Positions 55,540-63,822 of a stretch of 64,000 bases of DNA are shown in pieces. Numbering within the stretch: the stretch's first letter is position 1; every line of letters begins with the position of its first letter. The notes beneath the pieces are model-generated. The model was not told the DNA's origin. It searched no databases and saw only the letters and a list, made by a program, of their open reading frames with translations. The position numbers and the translations under genes are program-made. Source of the DNA: Acidimicrobiales bacterium (GTDB lineage: Bacteria; Actinomycetota; Acidimicrobiia; Acidimicrobiales; Aldehydirespiratoraceae); the NCBI GenBank assembly GCA_029246685.1, contig JAQWMR010000019.1, positions 100,138-164,137 of the forward strand, in the 5' to 3' direction.

Positions 55540-56540
55540 GCCGACGCGGGGGCCGAGCGACGAAGTCGCCCGAACAAGAACCCACATCCCCAGCTGACGT
55601 GCATCGTCGCGAAGACGGCCATCAGCAGGTAGCGGTCCGACTTGCGAGGAAGGTCGGGGCGCGAGTCGCGGGCGACCAAGAGGGCCGACCCGGCGTAGGC
55701 CACCGGAAGCGCATAACCCCGGGCTCGGCCGCGAAGCAGCTCGACGGCACTGATGATCAGCCCGATCACCAGCAACGGCGCAACGGTCTGGCGGGGCTTC
55801 AGCGAGCGGGGGTTCCGGCGAAGCACGTGGCGCTTCCATGCGCCGTACTGGAAGTACTGCGACGCGAGCTGCGAGAACGTCGCCCGGGGCCGGTAGGTCA
55901 CCATGAGGGCCGGGTCGAGCCACACCTGCTCCCCCGCGGCGCGGAGCCGGTAGTTGAGCTCGAAGTCCTGGTTCCGGTCGAGGGTCTCGTCGAAGCCACC
56001 CACGGACTCGAGCGCCTCGCGGCGGAACACACCGAGGTAGACGGTGTCGGTCGGGCCCTCGTAGCCGTCGCTGCGGAACCGGGCGGGCCCCGCACCGAAC
56101 GGTGAGCACATACCGACTGCGATCACCCGCTGAAGCCCGTCGTCTCCGACCGGGCGTTGGATGCCGCCGACGTTGGCTGCGCCCGTTCGCCGAAGCGTGG
56201 CGACCGCCTGGCGGAGATAGCGAGGCGGCAGAACGCTCTGGGCGTCGACGCGGGCGACGATGTCGCAAACGCCGACGGCGGTCGCCAGATTGAGTCCGAC
56301 CGGGGTGCGGCCCGTGGGGTTCGCGATCACGGTGATGCGGGGGTCCGCTTCGGCGAGCGACGCGGCGATCTCCCACGTTGCGTCTCGGCCGGGCCCGACG
56401 GCGACGGTGACGTTGATCGAGCCGGGGTAGTCCTGCTCCAGAATCGCGTCGAGACAGGCGTCGAGCGTGCCGGCCGCATTCAGTGCCGGGACGATGACGT
56501 CGACAGCCGGCGCCAGCTCGGTGACTGCCGCGGGCTTCAC
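55506..56540 (-). CDS. GT2 glycosyltransferase (ExoA-like)
   Basis: A 344-residue GT2 protein with three to four C-terminal helices, like succinoglycan ExoA: VDVIVPALNAAGTLDACLDA, VGPGRDATWEIAASLA, the DXD-like ARVDAQSVLPPRYL and DRNQDFELNYRLRAAGEQVW, with the late ED/DFELNYR acceptor motif. GTG 56540 overlaps the stop of the sugar transferase (GTGA), so it probably adds the second sugar to the primer that enzyme makes. Confidence 0.87.
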   Translation of the reverse strand: MKPAAVTELAPAVDVIVPALNAAGTLDACLDAILEQDYPGSINVTVAVGPGRDATWEIAASLAEADPRITVIANPTGRTPVGLNLATAVGVCDIVARVDAQSVLPPRYLRQAVATLRRTGAANVGGIQRPVGDDGLQRVIAVGMCSPFGAGPARFRSDGYEGPTDTVYLGVFRREALESVGGFDETLDRNQDFELNYRLRAAGEQVWLDPALMVTYRPRATFSQLASQYFQYGAWKRHVLRRNPRSLKPRQTVAPLLVIGLIISAVELLRGRARGYALPVAYAGSALLVARDSRPDLPRKSDRYLLMAVFATMHVSWGCGFLFGRLRRSAPASAQSASDSSASR

Positions 56541-57907
56541 CGCGCCGAGCGCCGCAGCATGACCAGCACCGTCTCCGCCATGATCTGCAGGTCCAGGATC
56601 GGTGACCAGTTCACGACGTACTGGAGGTCGTGACCGAGCTTGTAGCCCGGGTCCGTCTGGTAGTGCCCACGGATCTGCGCCAGGCCGGTGATGCCGGGCG
56701 GAAGGTCGTGGCGGCGCCCGTACCCCGGGATGAGCTCCTCGAATCCGGCGACGAACTCCGGCCGTTCCGGACGGGGTCCGACGATCGACATCTCGCCCCG
56801 AACGACGTTAAGGAGTTGCGGAAGCTCGTCCAGTCGGCTCTCGCGCAGCAATGTCACGCCGGCCACGATGCGGGGATCGTCCTCGTTGGCCATCACCGCG
56901 CCACAGCCGTCCTCGGCATCGTGACGCATCGTGCGGAACTTAAGCATCGTGAATCGCGAACCGCCAATCCCGACGCGCTCCTGACGGAAGAGCACGCCCT
57001 TGCCGACCCGGATCCGCACGTAGAGCGCAACCGCAGCGCTGAGGGGGATGAGCACGGGCGCGAGCACGAGGAGCACAGCCAGCTCGATGATCCGCTTGAG
57101 ACGAAGCCGGTACTGCGGCACCGCGTGGGTCCGCAGCGCCACGAACGGCATGCCGGCGATCTGTCGACTGCGCTGGAGGCCGAGCAGCGTGTCCGACGGC
57201 GAGATCCGGTAGAACACGCCGATCTTGCGGCGCTCGAGTTCGTCGAGCGGATCCGGATAGATCTGGTCGAGCGACCGGCCGCTCAACAACAGCACGTCGG
57301 TGGCGCCACAGCGGTTGCACCCGTCGAGCAGGTCGTGGGCATTCGGCGTCTGCCCCACGACCTCGGCATCGCCACCGGCGTCGGCCAGATGGGTGCGAGC
57401 GAGTGTGATGTCGTCCGGTGTGCCGACGAGGAGAATCTGCGAATGGCCATAGCGCCGCGAGCGGAGCCGCCGCGAGACCAGCCGGGGCACGGCCACGGCG
57501 ACCGTGCCCAGGACGAGGAGCGCCGCCAGGTTGAGCCGGGGCATCAGGTACCGCCCCGTCGCCAGTCCGATGGCCGCACTGATGAGCACGGAGACCGCCG
57601 ACAGAGCGACGATTCGCGGTAGCCACGGCGGCAGGCCGAGCCGCTGCTCGTACTCGTAGAGCCCGCCGAAGTAGTACATCACCATGTGGATCGCGGTCGC
57701 GATGCCGAATCCGACGAGATAGTGCGACACGGCATAGTTCGGCCACGAGAACCCGAACCGGGCGACGGTGATCGCGCACATCAGGCCGTAGAGCAGGACC
57801 GCGTCGAAGACGTGGAGGTAGCGGAAACCGCGACGGCGAAGCTGGCGAATCACCAGGACTTCGCCCGTGTCGGGAACCGTCTCGACGGGTGGTTGCTGTG
57901 TCTGCAT
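56537..57907 (-). CDS. Polyprenyl-phosphate sugar phosphotransferase (WbaP/EpsL type)
   Basis: A 456-residue initiating enzyme that transfers a sugar-1-phosphate from a nucleotide sugar to polyprenyl phosphate. The N-terminal part has about four helices and a Rossmann-like segment (ILLVGTPDDITLARTHLADAG); the C-terminal Bac_transf domain has a re-entrant helix (KRIIELAVLLVLAPVLIPLS), RQERVGIGGSRFTMLKFRTM, LDELPQLLNVVRGEMSIVGP and GITGLAQIRGHY. The enzyme is complete. ATG 57907 is used; TAGCAT at 57939-57944 would leave a leader near 25 bases. It starts the glycan later extended by GT2 55506-56540. Confidence 0.92.
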   Translation of the reverse strand: MQTQQPPVETVPDTGEVLVIRQLRRRGFRYLHVFDAVLLYGLMCAITVARFGFSWPNYAVSHYLVGFGIATAIHMVMYYFGGLYEYEQRLGLPPWLPRIVALSAVSVLISAAIGLATGRYLMPRLNLAALLVLGTVAVAVPRLVSRRLRSRRYGHSQILLVGTPDDITLARTHLADAGGDAEVVGQTPNAHDLLDGCNRCGATDVLLLSGRSLDQIYPDPLDELERRKIGVFYRISPSDTLLGLQRSRQIAGMPFVALRTHAVPQYRLRLKRIIELAVLLVLAPVLIPLSAAVALYVRIRVGKGVLFRQERVGIGGSRFTMLKFRTMRHDAEDGCGAVMANEDDPRIVAGVTLLRESRLDELPQLLNVVRGEMSIVGPRPERPEFVAGFEELIPGYGRRHDLPPGITGLAQIRGHYQTDPGYKLGHDLQYVVNWSPILDLQIMAETVLVMLRRSAR

Positions 57908-57938
57908 CGACGCCTCGGCCCAGCTGGGGCCTGCGACG

Positions 57939-57944
57939 ATGCTA
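57939..57944 (-). promoter_or_regulatory. -10-like hexamer TAGCAT for the sugar-transferase operon
   Basis: TAGCAT on the minus strand 31 bases before ATG 57907, so a short 5' leader is predicted here; it lies just past the stop of the pyruvyltransferase gene. Confidence 0.35.
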
Positions 57945-57953
57945 ACCGGCCCG

Positions 57954-59003
57954 TCATGGGGTCCGGGTCGCACCAGCGATCAGCTGACAGATCGCTGCGC
58001 CTGCCACGTCGTCCGCTGCGAGCCGGGGTTCACGACGGACGCCCGGATCAGCATCGGCGACCTCGGCGAACGAGCCGAGCTGGGACACCTCGTCCGGGTG
58101 GCTGGCGGCCAGTGAACAGAGTTTCGGTTCCGTCGACACGATAACGCTGGGCACCCCCGCCATGAGGGCGAGCACCGTGGCGTGGTAGCGCGACGACACG
58201 ACGAGCCTGGCGCCGGCCACTGCCTCGACGTGGTCGTCCTCATCGAGGCTGATGATTCGGCTCGACGCGGTGAGCCGACCGGCCAGATCGCGGGCGAACG
58301 CGCGGTCCCGGTCGCCCCGGAAACATCCAAGCGCGACCGGCGCGTCGAGTCGGGTTGCGAGCGTGTCGACCGCCGCGGCGATCTCATGGACCGGAGGTTG
58401 GACGAGTCGTCGAGCGGCGGGCAGGAATCGCCCCGGCCGAACGCTTGGCCCCAACGCGACCACAATCTCGCCGGTCTTCACGACTGCAGGAAGCGCCAGG
58501 CCGAACACGAGGTCGGCACCCGTCGTGACGTCGTGGAGCCCAGCCGCCGACAGCGCGTCTGAAGACTCCTGATCTCGCGTGACGATCACGTTCGAACTCA
58601 GCGCGCGACGCAGCAACCGACGCGACGATGACCGACGCAGCGGCTCGGCCCCGACGCCCACCCCCGCAACCGGGACAGCAAGTCGCGTTGCTCGAAACGC
58701 TGCCGCGAGGTGGCCGGGCAGATTCCACAGGCTGCTCCTGTCCTGCAGGATCCCGCCTGGGCCGACGACGACGCCGTCCACTGCTGACACAGCCCGCCGA
58801 GCACCGAGGCCCCACGACACCGCGTCGACGCCGTGTCGGTCGGACGTGTCCGCGGGATCACGCGATGCGACGACCGGGACCGCTCCGGCCTCGCGGATCA
58901 GCTCGACGATCGCTCGGGTGAGGAGCTCATCGCCGACGTTGCCGGCGCCGGCCCATCCACAGACGAGGATCCGGGGACCGTCATTGGGGGCGGGCTCGCG
59001 CAT
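57954..59003 (-). CDS. Polysaccharide pyruvyltransferase, CsaB-like
   Basis: A 349-residue protein of the PS_pyruv_trans family. The N-terminal ILVCGWAGAGNVGDELLTRA and VVVGPGGILQDRSSLWNLPG match CsaB, and VVSSRYHATVLALMAGVPSV holds the SRYH motif with the phosphoenolpyruvate-handling His. CsaB transfers pyruvate from PEP to the wall-linked polysaccharide that SLH domains bind. SLH-bearing secreted genes lie close by at 59794-63822, which supports that role. ATG 59003 is set by TAGCGT seven bases upstream rather than ATG 59036, which would overlap the hexamer. Confidence 0.86.
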   Translation of the reverse strand: MREPAPNDGPRILVCGWAGAGNVGDELLTRAIVELIREAGAVPVVASRDPADTSDRHGVDAVSWGLGARRAVSAVDGVVVGPGGILQDRSSLWNLPGHLAAAFRATRLAVPVAGVGVGAEPLRRSSSRRLLRRALSSNVIVTRDQESSDALSAAGLHDVTTGADLVFGLALPAVVKTGEIVVALGPSVRPGRFLPAARRLVQPPVHEIAAAVDTLATRLDAPVALGCFRGDRDRAFARDLAGRLTASSRIISLDEDDHVEAVAGARLVVSSRYHATVLALMAGVPSVIVSTEPKLCSLAASHPDEVSQLGSFAEVADADPGVRREPRLAADDVAGAAICQLIAGATRTP

Positions 59004-59008
59004 CTCGC

Positions 59009-59034
59009 GGACGCTACCGCTGCTGGTAGCGTCC
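59009..59034. repeat. Perfect 10-base inverted repeat carrying divergent -10-like boxes
   Basis: GGACGCTACC (59009-59018) and GGTAGCGTCC (59025-59034) are exact reverse complements around GCTGCT. Each arm contains TAGCGT for one direction: minus box 59011-59016, seven bases before ATG 59003; plus box 59027-59032, nine bases before ATG 59042. It may be two -10 elements back to back, a regulator site, or both. Confidence 0.6.
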
Positions 59035-59041
59035 ATCGTCC

Positions 59042-59773
59042 ATGGAGGAGTCAGTGATCCCCCGGCTCTCGGTTGTCATGCCGTGCTACAACGAGTCGGC
59101 AACCATCAACGAGATCGTGAAGCGGGTGCTCGAAAGCCCCCACACGGCAGAACTCGTGATCGTGGACGACGGGTCCACGGACGGCACCCGCGACATGCTC
59201 GACGCCCTCGACGATCAGCGAGTGAAGGTGTTCCTCCAGCCCCAGAATCAGGGGAAAGGCGCCGCGATCCGCCGAGGATTTCGCGAGGCATCGGCCGAGT
59301 TCGTCATCGTGCAGGACGCTGACCTCGAATACGACCCGGTCGACTATCCCCTCCTTCTCGAACCGCTTCTCGCCGGAAACGCCGACGTCGTCTACGGCAG
59401 CCGCTTTCAGTCGGGCCGCCCGCGGCGTGTTCTCTTCTTCTGGCACTCGATGGGCAACCGACTGCTGACGTTGCTGTCCAACATGTTCACGGACTTGAAC
59501 CTCACCGACATGGAGACCTGTTACAAGGCGCTCCGCACCGAAGTGGTCAAGTCGCTGGATCTCCGGGAGGATCGCTTCGGCATCGAGCCGGAGATCACGT
59601 CCAAGGTCGCGGCCGGCGGTTGGCGCGTCTGGGAGGTCGGAATCTCCTACAGCGGCCGCACCTACGCCGAGGGCAAGAAGATCAGCTGGCGCGATGGCGT
59701 CGCCGCGGTCCGGTGCATCGTGAAGTACGGCATCGAGGCGCGGCGCAGCCGTCCAAGTCACCTGCGGGACTGA
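59042..59773 (+). CDS. GT2 polyprenyl-phosphate glycosyltransferase (DPM1-like)
   Basis: A 243-residue GT2 enzyme without C-terminal helices: LSVVMPCYNESATINEIVKR, VIVDDGSTDGTRDML, the DXD motif in IVQDADLEYDP, GSRFQSGRPRRVLFFWHSMG and TDMETCYKALRTEVVKSLDL. It matches actinobacterial dolichyl-phosphate glucose/mannose synthases. It probably makes polyprenyl-phosphate-sugar for GT-C enzymes. Its start is opposite the pyruvyltransferase gene, sharing the palindromic promoter. Confidence 0.9.
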   Translation: MEESVIPRLSVVMPCYNESATINEIVKRVLESPHTAELVIVDDGSTDGTRDMLDALDDQRVKVFLQPQNQGKGAAIRRGFREASAEFVIVQDADLEYDPVDYPLLLEPLLAGNADVVYGSRFQSGRPRRVLFFWHSMGNRLLTLLSNMFTDLNLTDMETCYKALRTEVVKSLDLREDRFGIEPEITSKVAAGGWRVWEVGISYSGRTYAEGKKISWRDGVAAVRCIVKYGIEARRSRPSHLRD

Positions 59774-59793
59774 ACCTTCTCGACCAGCGCCGT

Positions 59794-61683
59794 CTAGAAG
59801 AGTGCGAGATCCGGTGGGGCAACGCTGCCCGACCAGGCGAAGTCGGCATTCGCGAGTCGGGACTCGAAGGTAACCATCTGCGCGCGGGTCACGACGTCAT
59901 CGGGCGAGAAGAGTCCAGGCCCCGTGCCCGTGGTGATCTCGTGCTCGGCCATCCAGTCGACGGCCTCGGCATAGAACTCGCCGGGGTCGACGTCGGTGAA
60001 GCTCGACGAGAACGACGGGCTCGGTTCGCCCGCCGTGCGCCACATGAATGTCGCGAGCTGGCCGCGGGTGACCGCGTCGTCGGGCGAGAAGACGCCGGGC
60101 GCGGTGCCGGTGGTGACATCCGCATCGGCCGCCCACGCGACTGCCATCGCGTACCACGCGGCCGGGTCGACGTCCGCGAACCCGGAGGACGTGCCGTGAT
60201 CGGGCGAGCCCATGAACCGCCAGAGGAACGTGACGGCTTGGGCCCGTGTGAGTTCGCCGTCCGGACCGAAGTCGTTGCCGCCAATACCGGAGCTGACACC
60301 GACGAACTTCGCCCAGTCCGCCGGTTCGACCCAATAGCCGCCGGTCGCGTCATCGAAGGGCACGAAGTCCACGATCTCCTCGAGCCGCAACTCCGGAAAG
60401 CGTGGATCTCGATCGAAGGGGTTGGCCGTCACCCGGGTGACCATCTCGCCCGCCGCTCGCAACAGATTCCGGCGGCGCGACACGTTCCAGCCGTTCGTCC
60501 AGTCGCTGCCGATCAGTGCGAACGCACCCGCCACGTGGGGTGAAGAGAACGACGTGCCCTGCTGTGACGCGAACCCTGAAGCGTCGTAGGAGAGCAGCAC
60601 AGTGCTCTCGATCGGACTCCCGGGGGCGAGAAGATCGAGATCCTCATCGGAGTTCGAGAACGAGGCTACTTCTCCGGCACTGGTCGTCGCGCCCACGGAG
60701 ATCACGTCCGCAAGGCACGCGGGGAAGGTCATGGAGTCCTCCCAGCCGTTGTTGCCGCTGGCCGCAACGACAGCAATACCGGCGGAAGTCAGCCGGTCGA
60801 TGACGTCCTCCCAGACGGCGTCCTGACAGCCACCGGGCGAGCCGCCGAGGCTGAGATTCACCGCGGCGATCTTGTAGGTGTCACGCATGTCGTAGACGTA
60901 CTCGAGGCCGGCGAGCACCCCGGCCTCCGGGATGTAGGCGCTGTACGGGAACTCCGGGTCGCCCACTTCTGCGATTCCTTCGACGACGCCGGTGACGCGG
61001 ATCGCGAGGATGTCGGCCTCCGGGGCGACGCCCGTGAGCACCTCGTCGTCGCCGCTGATGACGCCGGCAACTGCGGTGCCGTGACTGCAGCTGATCGGGA
61101 TCACGGTGCATGGCTCGGCGCTCGTGTCGGCCCGGGTGCCGTTCTCGCACAGCTCAGTCACGCTGATGCCGGGTTCCGTCGAGAAGGTGGGCAACCCGTC
61201 GAGGAAGCAGCGCTGGTCGATCACGGAGCCATCGAGGCCAGGGTGATCCGCGTCGACGCCGCTGTCGATCACCGCGACGACGCGGCCCGCCCCGGTGGCG
61301 CCATCCACCTGCAGAGAACTGGCGCCGATCGTTGAGGTACTCTCGTCGAGAAGGAGCCGCAGATCGTCGCGGGCGGGCCGAACCGACTCCACGAACGATG
61401 CCGTCTCGAGAGACCGCAGCGCTTCGGCGCTGACATCCGCGGCGATGATGTCGATGCCGTCCAGCGCGCCGGTCGTCTCGAAGCCGTCGAGCTCGATCTC
61501 GAGTAGCCCGGCGAGCACCGGAGCATCGCCCGGAACGCCGAGGTCGACCATCTCGATGATCACAGCGGTCGGCGACGCGTCTGCCCCGATCAGCGGCTCC
61601 TCGTCGCCTGCAGCTGCCGCTCCGCCGAACGCGGCGAGGCCAACACATGCCACAAGAACCGAGAGAAGAAGGGGGATGCGCAA
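59794..61683 (-). CDS. Secreted subtilisin-family (S8) protease with three SLH repeats
   Basis: A 629-residue exported protein. Signal peptide 1-26 (ending GGAAAAG), a propeptide-like region, then the S8 domain with Asp140 in VAVIDSGVD, His201 in SCSHGTAVAGV, the oxyanion Asn in AASGNNG (about 311) and Ser378 in GTSFSSPHVAG, so all catalytic residues are present. After about residue 445 come three SLH repeats: GIGGNDFGPDGELTRAQAVT, VTTGTAPGVFSPDDAVTRGQ and ITTGTGPGLFSPDDVVTRAQ. The protease should be held at the cell wall. The start is TTG preceded by GGAGA. Divergent to the SpoIID-SLH gene. Confidence 0.93.
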   Translation of the reverse strand: MRIPLLLSVLVACVGLAAFGGAAAAGDEEPLIGADASPTAVIIEMVDLGVPGDAPVLAGLLEIELDGFETTGALDGIDIIAADVSAEALRSLETASFVESVRPARDDLRLLLDESTSTIGASSLQVDGATGAGRVVAVIDSGVDADHPGLDGSVIDQRCFLDGLPTFSTEPGISVTELCENGTRADTSAEPCTVIPISCSHGTAVAGVISGDDEVLTGVAPEADILAIRVTGVVEGIAEVGDPEFPYSAYIPEAGVLAGLEYVYDMRDTYKIAAVNLSLGGSPGGCQDAVWEDVIDRLTSAGIAVVAASGNNGWEDSMTFPACLADVISVGATTSAGEVASFSNSDEDLDLLAPGSPIESTVLLSYDASGFASQQGTSFSSPHVAGAFALIGSDWTNGWNVSRRRNLLRAAGEMVTRVTANPFDRDPRFPELRLEEIVDFVPFDDATGGYWVEPADWAKFVGVSSGIGGNDFGPDGELTRAQAVTFLWRFMGSPDHGTSSGFADVDPAAWYAMAVAWAADADVTTGTAPGVFSPDDAVTRGQLATFMWRTAGEPSPSFSSSFTDVDPGEFYAEAVDWMAEHEITTGTGPGLFSPDDVVTRAQMVTFESRLANADFAWSGSVAPPDLALF

Positions 61684-61833
61684 CGTGTCTCCAGCCGACC
61701 GCGAGTAACCGCTCCATCGGCAGATCCGAGGCGGACCTGACCGAACCGGCCCGGGGTGCGCACCCTACATCGCAACAATGCCGTACCATTGGCGCTGTCC
61801 TGGAGCGGGCGGTCCGCCAACGGGATTCATGGA

Positions 61834-63822
61834 ATGAACCGTCTGCCAATCCGCCGAATGCTCTGTGCCGTCGTTGTCGCGGCTGTTGTGGCGTCGACGA
61901 TGCCTGCCGGCGCAGACGAGGGCGAAGGCGAGCCGACGATCACGTTCTTCGGCGGTGGCTTCGGGCACGGCATCGGCATGTCGCAGTACGGCGCGCTCGG
62001 GCGAGCAGAAGACGGTCACACCTACGACGCGATCCTCGGCGCCTACTACGCCGACACCACCCTCGAGTCGGTCGACGGCCACGGCGATTTCGGCGAAGGC
62101 ACAGACGACGTCGATGTCCTGATCGACGTCCGCTCCCAGGTCGCGATCTCGGTTCCCTACGAGAGCGGCTCGCCGCAGCCCGGCTGGGAAGTCGAACTCC
62201 TCGCCAACGGCGTCGCGCTGCCCGACACCGCCACCACTCCGGTGAGCGCGACCTACAGCTCCGGCCAATGGAGCGCGACGGCGGACGGTTCCGAGCTTTG
62301 CGACGCCAGGTGCACGGGCGTCCTCAGCTTCCGCGTCATCGGCGGGACCCACGTCGTCCTCGAGGAGTTCGAGGACGGGCCCAACGTGGGCAACACGGCT
62401 GGCGGCCTCACCGGCCACTACATGCACGGTCTGATGACGCTTCACCCGGGTGCCCTTACCGCACACTGCGGCGGCGCCGAGTCGTTCTGCGTCATCCACG
62501 CCGACCTCGACCTCCAGGAGTACGTGAACGGCATCGCCGAAATCCCCACGTCGTGGCCGATCGAAGCACAGAAGGCCCAGGCGGTCGCAGCCCGCAGCTA
62601 TGCGGCCTCCGCCATGATTCGCCGCGCCGGAAACGACAAGCCCTACGACCTCTTCGACTCGGTTCAGGATCAGTACTACGGCGGCCACGGCAACGTCATT
62701 GCAGGCTCGTGCGGGCTCTGGTGCGATCCCGGCGGTGGCGTCGACGCCACCGACAACGAGGTGGTCGTGTCCGAGGGCGACGTCGCGGAGACCTTCTACT
62801 CATCCTCGAACGGTGGCGCGAGCGTGGAGCCGCCCGACGTCTGGGCCGGCGGGACGAGCCGTCCGTACCTCGTATCGATCGAGGACCCCTATGACCACGT
62901 CGCGGCGAACCCCAACCGTGCCCGCGGATACACGTACACCGTCGACCAGGTCTCGAGCTGGCTCAACGCCCACGAGGATCCCGTGACAGAGAACGGCGAC
63001 CAACTGCACGTCGGCACGGTCCGTAGCATCGAGATCGACGCTCCTGCTTCCGGCCGGGTGTCGTTCGCCGCCGTCACGATCGTCGGCACGCTCAAGACCA
63101 CCATGGTCGAGGACCGGAGGTCCGGCGGCCAGGTGATCGAGGGTCCGTATGGCTACCGGTTCTACGCGGCGCTTCGGGAGGGATGCATCGCCGACCCGAC
63201 GTGCGACGATCCGTTGTCGTCCACCAACTTCGACATCCTTTCGATCCTCACGTTCGGGGACGTCGAGTTCACCGACTACTTCTACGTCCCGGTCCTCTGG
63301 CTCACCACCGAGGGACTGACCACCGGAATCTCCGAGGACGAGTTCGGCTCCGACTTGAGCAACACCCGCGGCGAGCTCGCCACCTTCATCTGGCGCTTCG
63401 TCGGAGAGCCTGATCCCGAGGGTCCGTCCGGATTCGTCGACATTCCCGCGGGCGCGTTCTACGAACTCGCCGTCGCGTGGATGAAGGAACAAGACATCAC
63501 CACCGGCATCTCGGAGAACGAGTTCGACCCGCTGGGCACGGTGACCCGGGCCCAGGCCGCGACGTTCCTGTGGCGGTTCGCCGGAAGTCCTTCATCCGAC
63601 GCGGAGCACGGCTTCACCGACATCGACGAAGCCAAGTACTACGCCGAGGCCGTGCGCTGGATGGTCGAGCACGACATCACCACCGGCACGTCCCCGACCA
63701 CCTTCGACCCCGATGCGGTACTCACTCGTGCGCAGATCGCGACGTTCCTGTGGCGCCTCGCCGGCAAACCCGAGGCGTTCGCCGAGGGCATGGAACTGCC
63801 GCCGGCGATGCGGGTCTCGTGA
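61834..63822 (+). CDS. SpoIID/LytB-domain exported protein with SLH repeats
   Basis: A 662-residue exported protein. Signal peptide 1-28 (cleavage near AGADEGEG); FFGGGFGHGIGMSQYGALGR is the classical SpoIID/LytB N-terminal motif, and DLQEYVNGIAEIPTSWPIEA with AQAVAARSYA is the catalytic core of SpoIID amidase-enhancer/transglycosylase proteins. The C-terminal 170 residues have three SLH repeats, including ITTGISENEFDPLGTVTRAQ and ITTGTSPTTFDPDAVLTRAQ. It probably acts on peptidoglycan while bound to the wall polymer. ATG 61834 is used. Its stop overlaps the next gene (TGATG). Confidence 0.9.
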   Translation: MNRLPIRRMLCAVVVAAVVASTMPAGADEGEGEPTITFFGGGFGHGIGMSQYGALGRAEDGHTYDAILGAYYADTTLESVDGHGDFGEGTDDVDVLIDVRSQVAISVPYESGSPQPGWEVELLANGVALPDTATTPVSATYSSGQWSATADGSELCDARCTGVLSFRVIGGTHVVLEEFEDGPNVGNTAGGLTGHYMHGLMTLHPGALTAHCGGAESFCVIHADLDLQEYVNGIAEIPTSWPIEAQKAQAVAARSYAASAMIRRAGNDKPYDLFDSVQDQYYGGHGNVIAGSCGLWCDPGGGVDATDNEVVVSEGDVAETFYSSSNGGASVEPPDVWAGGTSRPYLVSIEDPYDHVAANPNRARGYTYTVDQVSSWLNAHEDPVTENGDQLHVGTVRSIEIDAPASGRVSFAAVTIVGTLKTTMVEDRRSGGQVIEGPYGYRFYAALREGCIADPTCDDPLSSTNFDILSILTFGDVEFTDYFYVPVLWLTTEGLTTGISEDEFGSDLSNTRGELATFIWRFVGEPDPEGPSGFVDIPAGAFYELAVAWMKEQDITTGISENEFDPLGTVTRAQAATFLWRFAGSPSSDAEHGFTDIDEAKYYAEAVRWMVEHDITTGTSPTTFDPDAVLTRAQIATFLWRLAGKPEAFAEGMELPPAMRVS

